DNA from: Planctomycetota bacterium
GTDB taxonomy: Bacteria > Planctomycetota > Planctomycetia > Pirellulales > UBA1268
DNA: 64,000 nucleotides
Assembly (NCBI GenBank): GCA_018970605.1
Contig: JAGWWA010000003.1
Span: forward strand, 1 to 64,000
Direction of reading: 5' to 3'
Shown here: positions 35,839-43,799 of the stretch, one piece after another
Position numbering within the stretch: the stretch's first letter is position 1
How the letters are laid out: the number at the start of each line of letters is the position of its first letter
Program-made: the position numbers and the translations under genes
Notes under the pieces: model-generated
The model's input: the letters and a program-made list of their open reading frames with translations, nothing else
What the model was told of the DNA's origin: nothing
Database searches by the model: none

Positions 35839-38028
35839 TCAGTTCGGCGTCCAGATGACCTTCTTCTCGCCGCCGCCCGCGGCGGACGATTCGCCTCCCG
35901 GCGTCCAGAGCTTGCCAGCCTCGGCGGCCGGCGCCGCTGCGGGGATCGCGGCACCGCCGGCTGGGCCCGCGCCGCCCGGCATCGCCCTGCCGGCGAGGGC
36001 CGAGATGTCGATCCCCGCCTCCATCAGCACCTCGGCGAAGGCCTGGATCACCTGCTGGTCGCGGCCGTGCTCGCGGCGGACGTGCTCGAGCAGCCGCACC
36101 ACGTCGGCCTCGTCGCCCCGCTGCATCCGGACGCGGAGTTCGGCCACGTCGAGCATGCCATCGTTGGCCTTGAGCGTCTTGGCTATGCCGCGAAGCTCGG
36201 CGATGATCTCGAGCTTGCGGACGCTCGAACTGGCTCGTTCCTCGAGCGCCCCGAGTGCCTCCCAGCGATCGGCAGGCGTGGCGTCGGGCCGGGCAGCGAG
36301 GGCCTCGGCCGCGAGGCCGGCCGCCTTTTCGAAACCGGCATCGAGAGACGTCACCAAGACTCCGCGGAGTTCGTCGATCGAGAGCTTCGCCATGTCGAGC
36401 CGATGCCAGCGCAGGGGCGGCACCGCGTCTTCAAAGGGCTGCGTCGAATCGACGGTCGCCGGCCGCTGCATGCCCAGCCGCTCCCGAACCGCGGTCCACG
36501 CCGCGGAGGCGTCGGGTCGTCGTGCCGTCGCCTCCCCCTCGTCCACCAACGCCGCCACCCGGAGGGCCGTCTGGGGATCGCGAAGGGCCTCGCGAGGAGT
36601 CTTGCCGAGCAGTTCCGGCAGGGGCGTGTCGGGCCAGACGGCGAGGAAGCGGTCCCAGAGCGCCTTCCGTTGCTCCTCGACGAACGAGTCGAAGAATGAC
36701 GGCTGGCCGGCAGGTGCCGGCGGCGGTGCCGACGTCGGCTGCTGCATGCGGAACTGCGATCCCATCAGCCAGTTCGTCGGCGAGACCGCCGGCATCGACT
36801 CGGTCGTCATCTCGGCACCAAACGCGCAACCGACCGTCGCCTCGACGGCGGGCCGGGCCTGCTCGACGTCGGCCGCGAATCCCTGCAAAACCGCCTCGGG
36901 TTCACGATCGGTCTGCCGGCCGAAGATCAGGAGCGTCGCCAGCAGCCGCGCCGGCGAGCCATCGTCGTAGACCCGCCACGCGGAACGCGGCGGGGCCGCG
37001 CCGCGCGAGACCCACTGGGCACGGTCGAAGGCCGCCTGGTCAAACCTCCCGGCGTGGCGGATCTTGTCTTCCAAGAGGTCGATGGCGGCGCTGCCCTCCT
37101 CGCCCGCGGGCACCGCCAGCGGGGCGATCCGGCTGGCAAATCGCACCAGCGGCGAGCGGTCGGGGTCGGCCTCGGTCTCGAGCGTCATCGCCCGGCCGGT
37201 CATCTCGACGGCGTCGTCATGGGGCGTGCCGTTCATCCGTGCCACCGTCAGCCATGCCTCCGAGGCCTCGACGGGTCGGGCGAGCATCTCGCAGAGCACG
37301 GCGATGTTGGTGAAGAGCGGCCGCGAATCGCCCGCCACGCCCTTGAGGCTGCGGAATGCCGTCAGTGCCTTCGACAGTCGCCAGTGCCGCGCATGGTCGA
37401 GCGCGGTGTCGAACTCGATCCGCCACGGTGAGTCGCCCTCGAGGGGCTCCAGCCGCATCCTCGTTCGCAGCGCCGCCGGCACGCCGGACGAGCCGACGAT
37501 CGCCGCCAGCAGCCGCCGTTCCTCCTCGGTGCCGAGTCCGGCGTCGCCGAGCCAGTCGACGATCCCCTGTGCGAAGCCGACGTGGCCGAGTTGGGCTGCG
37601 GCCTGGACGAGCGTGGCGGCGATCCGCACGAGTTCGGCCGATGCCTCCGCCCCTGCGCCCGCGGCTGCGGCGCGGGCTTTGTCGAACAAGGCCGCGGCTT
37701 CCTGCACGCGGCCGGCGAGCGCGTCGTTGATCGCGGCATGGCCGAGGGCCAGCGGATTGTCGGGGAAGGCGTCGAGGAAGGCCTTGCTGCTGGCCGCCGC
37801 CTCGGCGTATCGCTTCGATGCCAGTTCCAGCTTGGTTCGCGTGGCCATCAGGCAGGCCCGGCCTGGGTGCTTTTCCTCGAGCCGCCTCACCTGGTCGAGG
37901 GCGGCGGACACCTGGTCACCCTCCACGAGCGTGTCGAGCTGCTCGAGATCGCCGACGAGATCGGCGCAGCAGAACTTGATCTTCTTGCCGGTGCCACCGG
38001 GGCAGGGGGCGTAGGTGTCGATCGCCAT
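35839..38028 (-). CDS. SEC-C-like motif protein with TPR-like helical repeats
   Basis: Residues 7-22 read APCPGGTGKKIKFCCA, clearly the SEC-C motif, but the second cysteine of the normal CPCGSGKK is glycine. About 380 residues of helical TPR-like repeats follow (RYAEAAASSKAFLDAFPDNPLALGHAA and similar). A middle domain includes SQFRMQQP and FFDSFVEEQRKALWDRFLAVWPDTPLPELLGKTPREAL. The end is a Gly/Ala-rich tail closing KVIWTPN. SEC-C motifs bind zinc and often mediate SecB or ribosome contacts. Function is unknown. It is upstream of ribD and divergent from the sigma-54 activator. Confidence 0.72.
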   Translation of the reverse strand: MAIDTYAPCPGGTGKKIKFCCADLVGDLEQLDTLVEGDQVSAALDQVRRLEEKHPGRACLMATRTKLELASKRYAEAAASSKAFLDAFPDNPLALGHAAINDALAGRVQEAAALFDKARAAAAGAGAEASAELVRIAATLVQAAAQLGHVGFAQGIVDWLGDAGLGTEEERRLLAAIVGSSGVPAALRTRMRLEPLEGDSPWRIEFDTALDHARHWRLSKALTAFRSLKGVAGDSRPLFTNIAVLCEMLARPVEASEAWLTVARMNGTPHDDAVEMTGRAMTLETEADPDRSPLVRFASRIAPLAVPAGEEGSAAIDLLEDKIRHAGRFDQAAFDRAQWVSRGAAPPRSAWRVYDDGSPARLLATLLIFGRQTDREPEAVLQGFAADVEQARPAVEATVGCAFGAEMTTESMPAVSPTNWLMGSQFRMQQPTSAPPPAPAGQPSFFDSFVEEQRKALWDRFLAVWPDTPLPELLGKTPREALRDPQTALRVAALVDEGEATARRPDASAAWTAVRERLGMQRPATVDSTQPFEDAVPPLRWHRLDMAKLSIDELRGVLVTSLDAGFEKAAGLAAEALAARPDATPADRWEALGALEERASSSVRKLEIIAELRGIAKTLKANDGMLDVAELRVRMQRGDEADVVRLLEHVRREHGRDQQVIQAFAEVLMEAGIDISALAGRAMPGGAGPAGGAAIPAAAPAAEAGKLWTPGGESSAAGGGEKKVIWTPN

Positions 38029-38119
38029 GCGCGAAGGGGCTCCGAAGGCCGCGAAAACGCCGAATCAAACCGAGTTCGAATGTACCAGAGGCACCTGTCG
38101 GCGAAAGCGGCGACGGCGG

Positions 38120-38148
38120 TTGCCCGGTGCCACAGGTGGTTGCATACT
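38120..38148 (+). promoter_or_regulatory. Sigma-70-like promoter of the sigma-54 activator gene
   Basis: TTGCCC (38120-38125), a spacer of exactly 17 bp and CATACT (38143-38148) precede the GTG start at 38201 by about 50 bases. Confidence 0.45.
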
Positions 38149-38200
38149 TGTCGCGGCAGACGCACGGTTGGCGGCCGCATGGCGTCCAAGGTGCGGTTTC

Positions 38201-39592
38201 GTGCAGCAGCCCCGTATCATCATCATCGATTCCGCCGGCGCCGCCGCCCTGCCCTACTCACGGCTGGTGGCGCGGCTCCAGCCGCTCGACGTGCGGGTGG
38301 AGACGTCGCTCGAGGCGGCACTCGCCACGCTCTCCCGCGATTCCTGGGATCTCGGCGTGGTGACGGCCCGTTCGGGGCCGACTGCCGACGTGCTCTTCAC
38401 GGCCCTCCGCAAGGCGGACCCCCAGCTGCCGATGGTGGTGATCGACCCCAAGCCGAGCGTCGAGACCGCCCGCGCCTGCCTGAATGCGGGTGCCGGCGAC
38501 TACCTCGACATCGCCCTCGTCGAAAACGACCTCGAGGACTCGCTCGAGAAGCTTCTGCTGACGTCGCGGCGGCGGGCCCAGGAGGAGGTGCTTCGCCGCG
38601 CGGTCGAGCGGCCCTATTCGTTCGCCGAGTTTCTCGGCGAGAGTGGGGCGATGCAGCAGGTCTACTCGATCATCGATCGCGTGGCCACCAGTTCCGTCGA
38701 TGTGCTCGTCACCGGCGAAACCGGGACCGGCAAGGAACTCGTCGCCCGCGCGATCCACGCCCGTAGCCGACGGGCCGAGGGGCCGTTCGTGCCGGTCGAC
38801 TGTGGGGCGATCCCCGACGCCCTGATCGAGAGCGAACTCTTCGGCCACGAGCGCGGGGCGTTCACGGGCGCCGATGCCCGGCGAATGGGGCTCGTGGAGT
38901 TCGCCGACGGGGGCACGCTGTTCCTCGACGAGGTGGGCGAACTGCCCTTGCCGCTGCAGGCGAAGCTGCTTCGTGTGCTCCAGGAGCGGCGGGTGCGGCG
39001 GGTCGGAGCGAGGCAGGAGAACCCGGTCGATGTCCGGGTGGTCGCCGCCACCTCCCGCGAGATCGATCAGATGGTGCAGCGGGGCGAGTTTCGCCGCGAC
39101 CTCTTCTACCGGATCAACGTGGTGCGGATCGACCTGCCTCCGCTCCGCACGCGGGGCGACGACATCGGCCTGCTCGCCGAGCACTTCGCCAACAAGGCGG
39201 CCGCTGAGATGGGGCGGAGCGTCGGCGGGCTCTCAACCGATGTCTACCAGGTGCTCAAGGGCTACCACTGGCCGGGCAACGTCCGCGAGTTGCAAAACGT
39301 GGTTCGTCGGGCGATCGCGATGACGCGGTCGTCGATGGCAGGCATCGACGACCTTCCTGACGACGTGGTGAGCGCGGCGGGCCGGACGGTCGGGGCCGAG
39401 GCAGGAGCGGTCGGCTTCTTTGCCCAGCGGGCGGAACACGTGGCGCGGTTCGAGAAGCAGTTCCTCACCGACCTACTCACGCGGCACCTCGGCGACGTGT
39501 CGGCGGCCGCCCGCGAGGCACGGCTGCCCCGGGGAACGCTGTATCGGCTGATGAAGGGACACGGCCTCGACGGCGGTCAGTTCCGGAAGTGA
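38201..39592 (+). CDS. Sigma-54-dependent transcription activator with degenerate receiver
   Basis: The start is GTG 38201 with AAGG nine bases upstream. Residues 5-120 have receiver-domain spacing (RIIIIDSAG, then DLGVVTARSG, then NAGAGDYLD). The phosphoacceptor Asp is Thr55 and the usual KP lysine is absent. The AAA+ domain is intact: Walker A GETGTGKE at 172-179, the sigma-54-contact loop GAFTGA at 219-224 and Walker B GGTLFLDEV. A Fis-type HTH ends the protein (GDVSAAAREARLPRGTLYRLMKGHG). Control is therefore probably not by classical phosphorylation. No partner kinase is adjacent. A sigma-54 promoter is seen at glnB, but a direct link is unproven. Confidence 0.88.
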   Translation: MQQPRIIIIDSAGAAALPYSRLVARLQPLDVRVETSLEAALATLSRDSWDLGVVTARSGPTADVLFTALRKADPQLPMVVIDPKPSVETARACLNAGAGDYLDIALVENDLEDSLEKLLLTSRRRAQEEVLRRAVERPYSFAEFLGESGAMQQVYSIIDRVATSSVDVLVTGETGTGKELVARAIHARSRRAEGPFVPVDCGAIPDALIESELFGHERGAFTGADARRMGLVEFADGGTLFLDEVGELPLPLQAKLLRVLQERRVRRVGARQENPVDVRVVAATSREIDQMVQRGEFRRDLFYRINVVRIDLPPLRTRGDDIGLLAEHFANKAAAEMGRSVGGLSTDVYQVLKGYHWPGNVRELQNVVRRAIAMTRSSMAGIDDLPDDVVSAAGRTVGAEAGAVGFFAQRAEHVARFEKQFLTDLLTRHLGDVSAAAREARLPRGTLYRLMKGHGLDGGQFRK

Positions 39593-39674
39593 TGCGGGTC
39601 ACGATCGAACATCGTGCTCGAGGTTTCGGCGAGTGAAAGCCGACCGGCCGTGAGGCCGCGGGCGAACGACGCTG

Positions 39675-39723
39675 GACGCTGCGTCTGGTGGTGGTTCGCC
39701 CCACGCCTTACGGCGTTGGGCTT
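39675..39723 (+). repeat. ACGCC/GGCGT palindromic repeat (about 48 bp)
   Basis: GACGCTGCGTCTGGTGGTGG followed by TTCGCCCCACGCC, TTACGGCGTTGGGCTT. It is closely matched at 47428-47475 and, inverted, at 22998-23045. It lies in the 243-bp gap between the activator and the HEAT-repeat gene. Confidence 0.7.
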
Positions 39724-39745
39724 GGACGGTGCGGGGCGAGTTGCA

Positions 39746-39789
39746 CAGGGTTTCAACCTGTGCCGGATATGCCGCAGGTTGAAAACCTG
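39746..39789. repeat. Nested palindrome CAGGTT/AACCTG
   Basis: CAGGGTTTCAACCTG (39746-39760) and CAGGTTGAAAACCTG (39775-39789) are each palindromic. They are also inverted repeats of each other at 14 of 15 positions across 14 bases. A single relative lies at 2489-2503. Placed between convergent genes, it may serve as a terminator. Confidence 0.6.
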
Positions 39790-39835
39790 CGCTACGGGGC
39801 CGCCGGGGGGCCACGCCGCGACTGCGTGCCGACCT

Positions 39836-41254
39836 TCAGTTCTTCTTTTTGCGGTCCCAGGTCTGGCCAGCCTTGTAGCGGGCGACCCGTTCCCGGAGCT
39901 CTTCGTTCGTGGTGATCCCGAGCACCCTGTCGAGCGCCTTCGTGAACTCGTCCTTATTGGCGTCGCGGAGCTTCTGGTGGTGTGCGAGCTCCACCACGCT
40001 GCGGCAGGCCGGCTCGGCGAGCGCGGGGTCGTCGAGATAGGGAACGACGAAACGGAACGTCTCGATCGTGCGGATCGCGTTGGCCCGCTCCAGAATCCGG
40101 GCCTTGTCCTCCGTCCGTTCGCAGAGCGCCATGGTCTTCACGAGCAGGTCGAGCTTTTCGCGGTCGTTGAGCTTGTTGTCGGGCAGCGGGGCGATCCGGA
40201 TGAGCGTGCCGAGCAGCAGGTCCTTCTCCTGCGGATCGTCCGCCTTGCCGAGGAGGTCCAGCAGCCGGTCCTTCACGGTGGCATCCGGCCACTTGGAGAG
40301 GGCTTCGAGTCCCTGCGGCCGTCGTGCCGGATCAGCGAGCATCGCATCGACGATCACCATCACCTTCGGGCCGCCGACGCGAGCCAAGGCGGGCAGAAGC
40401 TTTGACCGGGACGGCTCGTCGGCCGCCTGATATCGATCGATGAGCACGTCGGTCGAGGGGCCGGCGTTTCGCGCGGCGGTGCAGACGGAGGCGATGGCGA
40501 GTTCCGCGGCCCGTTGCTCGTCCCCCGACGCCTTCAGCAGCGACTGCACCATGGCCGGGATCTCGTTCGGTCCGCCGAAGCGGGCGAGCGCCCGCATCGC
40601 CGCCTGGCGGACCGCAGCGTCGCCGTCGGCGGCGGCCTGCACGAGCACCGGCAACGCTGCCCGATCGCGGCGTTCGGCCAGCGCGTCGATCACGGCCGCC
40701 CGCGTGGCTGGGGAGCCGGTCGCGGCGGCGGCCCGGATCGCCGCGGCGGCGTCGGGGCCGGCGATCTCCACGAGCCCACGACGGGCGGCGTCGCGCTGGG
40801 GCCCGTCGGCTGAGAGCGAGGTCACCAGCACCGCCACGTCGGCCGGACCGCCGAGTCGGCCGATGAGTTGCACGGCGGCGGCTCGGACCTCGGCGCTGCT
40901 CGCCGAGGCGGCCACCTGTGCGGCGGCGGGCAAGGCCGCCGCGTCGCCGCGATCGGCGAGCGCGAGGAGAAGGGCTGCCTGCCGGGACGGAGGCAGGCTC
41001 GCAAGCTGGTCGGCGACCATCCGCGTGGCCCAGTCTCCCTTCAGGCCGTGGCGGATCGCGTCGAGCGCCACCGCCCGGAGGTCGGCGTCGCCCGAACCGA
41101 GCAGCGACACCACGTCGTCGGCGGCCTGCCTGGTCGAGGCAGAGATGGCATCGGCGGCCGTGAGGATCTGCGGCACGATCAGCGACGTGAGCACCAGGGC
41201 CGTGATCAGGGCTGTGGTCGGGCTCATGGGACCGTGCTGACTGGTGACTGGCAT
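39836..41254 (-). CDS. Exported HEAT-repeat protein
   Basis: A signal peptide (MSPTTALITALVLTSLIVPQILTAADA, from the alternative ATG at 41227) precedes about eight HEAT-like helical repeats. Examples are EVRAAAVQLIGRLGGPADVAVLV, ATRAAVIDALAERRDRAALPVLV and AVRQAAMRALARFGGPNEIPAMV. Such alpha-solenoids are binding scaffolds. It is third in a leftward cluster after the GFO/IDH/MocA oxidoreductase and a smaller HEAT protein. This arrangement suggests a role linked to sugar processing, but nothing more specific can be read. Confidence 0.75.
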   Translation of the reverse strand: MPVTSQHGPMSPTTALITALVLTSLIVPQILTAADAISASTRQAADDVVSLLGSGDADLRAVALDAIRHGLKGDWATRMVADQLASLPPSRQAALLLALADRGDAAALPAAAQVAASASSAEVRAAAVQLIGRLGGPADVAVLVTSLSADGPQRDAARRGLVEIAGPDAAAAIRAAAATGSPATRAAVIDALAERRDRAALPVLVQAAADGDAAVRQAAMRALARFGGPNEIPAMVQSLLKASGDEQRAAELAIASVCTAARNAGPSTDVLIDRYQAADEPSRSKLLPALARVGGPKVMVIVDAMLADPARRPQGLEALSKWPDATVKDRLLDLLGKADDPQEKDLLLGTLIRIAPLPDNKLNDREKLDLLVKTMALCERTEDKARILERANAIRTIETFRFVVPYLDDPALAEPACRSVVELAHHQKLRDANKDEFTKALDRVLGITTNEELRERVARYKAGQTWDRKKKN

Positions 41255-41304
41255 GAGATGAGGCTCGTGGAGTGCGGGGCGATGATGCTCGAGGTTCGGC
41301 GGAT

Positions 41305-42051
41305 TCAGGGGGCGACGGTGTCGTCGAGGCAGGCCAGCAGGCCGCTCTGCGCCGCGACCCGGACCGCTCGTGACCGGTGTGTCTTTGGCGCGTCGCCGAC
41401 GGTGGCGGCGACGGAACGGTAGATCGTGCTCGCGGCCTCACGATCACCGGCGGCGAGAAAGGCGTCGGCGCAGGCGAGTCGGGCGTCGATCACGGCATCG
41501 GCCACCGGACCCGCCTGAGGCTTTGCCGCGGCGAGCGCCGCCGCGGCATCAGGCGTGGCGATCCGGCCGAGCGCGACGGCCGCGGCGGCGGCGAGCTTCG
41601 CATCGCCACCGAGGAGTGCCGCCAGCGGCTTCACGCTCGCGGCATCCCGTCGGTTGGCGAGCGACGAGATCATGCCGATCGCGAGGTCACCGCTGACCGA
41701 TCCGAGGGCGTTCCGGATCGCGTCGCCCGCCGCCGGCACCGGGATTCGCTCGAGGGCGAACCGTGCCATGTGGGATTCGGCGGGGTCGGCGAGCCGCGGC
41801 GCGAGCACGGGCACCGACGCCGCCGTGCCGATCATCGAGAGCTTGCGGCAGGCGTATTCCTTCGCCGCCCGGGATGCCTTCCCGGTGACGATTTCACCGA
41901 AGCGTCGCTCCAGGTCGGCGGTCAGGGCGGCGTCGCCGTGGCACGCGATGACGGCGGCATCGAGCTTCGCCAGCGGCGCCGCGTCGGCCCCCCAGTCGAA
42001 TGCCGCGAGGGCCTTGAACTCGTCGTCGAGCGGAATGTGGTCGTATGCCAT
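41305..42051 (-). CDS. Cytoplasmic HEAT-repeat protein
   Basis: This 248-residue helical protein lacks a signal peptide. It has repeated HEAT-like units (AAKEYACRKLSMIGTAASVPVLAPRLAD, HMARFALERIPVPAAGDAIRNAL, AAAAAVALGRIATPDAAAALAAAK). It lies 15 bp after the oxidoreductase stop and 50 bp before the larger HEAT protein, so all three are probably one operon. PBS-lyase HEAT proteins are the nearest family match; the partner is unknown. Confidence 0.72.
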   Translation of the reverse strand: MAYDHIPLDDEFKALAAFDWGADAAPLAKLDAAVIACHGDAALTADLERRFGEIVTGKASRAAKEYACRKLSMIGTAASVPVLAPRLADPAESHMARFALERIPVPAAGDAIRNALGSVSGDLAIGMISSLANRRDAASVKPLAALLGGDAKLAAAAAVALGRIATPDAAAALAAAKPQAGPVADAVIDARLACADAFLAAGDREAASTIYRSVAATVGDAPKTHRSRAVRVAAQSGLLACLDDTVAP

Positions 42052-42066
42052 GCGGAATGCTCCGGG

Positions 42067-43347
42067 TCAGAGTGTCCAGGGTTCGCGGCGGGCTCGGTCG
42101 AGCAGGCGGTTGGCCTCCTCGTCGTTGACGAATCGCTGCGCGGCGCGATCCCATTCGAGCGAACGCTCCAGCCGGCGGACGAGGCCGAGCATGTGCGGCG
42201 CCGTCATCGTGTTGATGGCCACCTCGAGGTCGCGGAACGGCCGCTGCCGCGTCTTGACGCATTCGATGAAGTCGCCATAGATGCCGCCGCTGCCGCGGTA
42301 GGCGGGTACCGCCCGGGGAGTCGCCGCGTTTCCATCGCCGCGGATCGTGATGCCGCGCTCATGCGAGATCGTGGCGGCGGTGTCGGCGGGGCGAAGCTGT
42401 TTCGGCCGGTTGCAGTGCACCTCGACGCCATTGGGGTAGACGAGCGTCGCGTAGGCCGACGCCTGACCGTCGGCCGCGGCACGATGCCAGACGGCCTTCG
42501 TGGGCTGGAGATCGAGGAGCCCGGCGGCGAAGATCGTGCCGCCGAAGTTGTGGGCGCCCCAGTCGGTGAGGCTGCCGCCCGAGTAGTCGATGTACGACCG
42601 CCAGCTGTTGCCCCCGGTGCCGAAGTTGCCGTCGCAGCGGCCCGGGTTGTACGGCTCCCAGGGAGCCGGACCAAGCCAGAGTTCCCAGTCGATGTCCGAC
42701 GGCGTGGCGACCGCCGGCAGGTAGCAGGCCATCGAGGACGGGCCGGGGTCGATGTCGACCGACGTGATCCGGCCGAGTTCGCCGGCCCAGCAGGGATCGA
42801 CGATCTCGCGGTAGTCTTCCAGCACCCGCTGGCTGCCGCCGGAGACCACGCGACCATAGCGGCGTGCGGCCTGGATCATCAGTGGCCCTTCGCGGAGCGT
42901 GAGCGTCTCGGGCTTCTGGAGGTAGATGTCCTTGCCGGCGCGGCAGGCCGCGATGGTCATCAGCGAGTGCCAGTGGTCGGGCGTGGCGATATGGACGGCG
43001 TCGATGTCGTCGCGGCCGAGCAGTTCACGAAAGTCGACGTAGGCCGCGCAGTCGCGGGAGCCCTGCTTTTCGTCCACGCGGCCCTTGGCGTCATCCCGCC
43101 ACTTCTTCCGAACATCGCAGACGGCGACGTATTGCACGTCGGGCCGGGCGAGAAACGCCCGCTGGTCGCCCGAGCCCATGTTGCCCATGCCGATGCCACC
43201 CATCACGATCCGGTCGCTCGCCGGCGGCGTCGTGGCGTCGCCGAGCGCCTTCGAGGTGATCACGTAGGGCGCCGCGACGACGGCGGCCGAGGCCTGGAGT
43301 GAAGCCGCCAGAAAGCGGCGCCGGGTGGGTGGGAGTTTGTCTCGCAT
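42067..43347 (-). CDS. Tat-exported GFO/IDH/MocA family oxidoreductase
   Basis: The start is 43347, with GAGAGGGG just upstream. A twin-arginine signal (TRRRFLAASLQASAAVVAAPYV) precedes a Rossmann domain (MGGIGMGNMGSGDQRAFL). The family EKP-like motif appears as YLQKPETL, with HIATPDHWH before it. The C-terminal oligomerisation domain contains IDYSGGSLTDWGAHNFGGTIFAAGLL. Members oxidise or reduce sugars with tightly bound NAD(P); planctomycetes carry many exported copies. It heads a three-gene operon with two HEAT-repeat proteins. Confidence 0.88.
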   Translation of the reverse strand: MRDKLPPTRRRFLAASLQASAAVVAAPYVITSKALGDATTPPASDRIVMGGIGMGNMGSGDQRAFLARPDVQYVAVCDVRKKWRDDAKGRVDEKQGSRDCAAYVDFRELLGRDDIDAVHIATPDHWHSLMTIAACRAGKDIYLQKPETLTLREGPLMIQAARRYGRVVSGGSQRVLEDYREIVDPCWAGELGRITSVDIDPGPSSMACYLPAVATPSDIDWELWLGPAPWEPYNPGRCDGNFGTGGNSWRSYIDYSGGSLTDWGAHNFGGTIFAAGLLDLQPTKAVWHRAAADGQASAYATLVYPNGVEVHCNRPKQLRPADTAATISHERGITIRGDGNAATPRAVPAYRGSGGIYGDFIECVKTRQRPFRDLEVAINTMTAPHMLGLVRRLERSLEWDRAAQRFVNDEEANRLLDRARREPWTL

Positions 43348-43380
43348 GGTCCCCTCTCTGGATGCGGTCAGTGGCATCGA

Positions 43381-43409
43381 AATGTAGCGGCGTCCCCGAG
43401 GTCAAACAA
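43381..43409 (-). promoter_or_regulatory. Promoter of the oxidoreductase/HEAT operon
   Basis: On the minus strand, TTGTTT is followed after exactly 17 bp by TACATT, 34 bases before the ATG at 43347. Confidence 0.5.
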
Positions 43410-43504
43410 ACCACAAACGGGTGATATGGCTGGCCCGACACCCGGATCGTCGTCACGGGACGATCGCTTGCCAATTGCGGCGGAAATCGGCCGACCGGGC
43501 AGGC

Positions 43505-43527
43505 AGAGGGCATGGGGAGCCCCGAGC
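43505..43527. repeat. Solo end of the 138-bp element
   Basis: AGAGGGCATGGGGAGCCCCG followed by AGC matches the right terminal inverted repeat of copy 2 with one or two changes. A second solo end lies at 43744-43767. Confidence 0.5.
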
Positions 43528-43589
43528 GCACGGTGAACGCCTCGTCAGCATCGCACGTGATGCTCGCGCGTCGTCTGGTCACCGCCGCC

Positions 43590-43651
43590 GGCCGGCGACA
43601 TGCTCGTCGCCGGCGGGACGTGTGAGTTCTCTTCCCCAACGGTACCGAGCA
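43590..43651 (-). repeat. 62-bp dispersed repeat, copy 2
   Basis: This is the inverted counterpart of 23252-23313. With the two solo ends it occupies a good part of the 452-bp gap between two leftward genes, in which no gene is seen. Confidence 0.7.
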
Positions 43652-43743
43652 AGTCTTGCGGTGCACACGTCTCACCGGCTTCTGCGCGTGCCCCCGATCC
43701 GGCTGCTCCCCCGTCCGGAATCCCATGCCAGGGATGATGGTGC

Positions 43744-43767
43744 GGCGGGCATGGGCAGCCCCGAGCC
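43744..43767. repeat. Solo end of the 138-bp element
   Basis: GCGGGCATGGGCAGCCCCGA followed by GCC resembles the right terminus of the 138-bp family. It lies 32 bases from the stop of the CE15-DUF1080 gene. Confidence 0.45.
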
Positions 43768-43799
43768 TTGTGGCGCCTCACGATCACATGAAACTCGGA

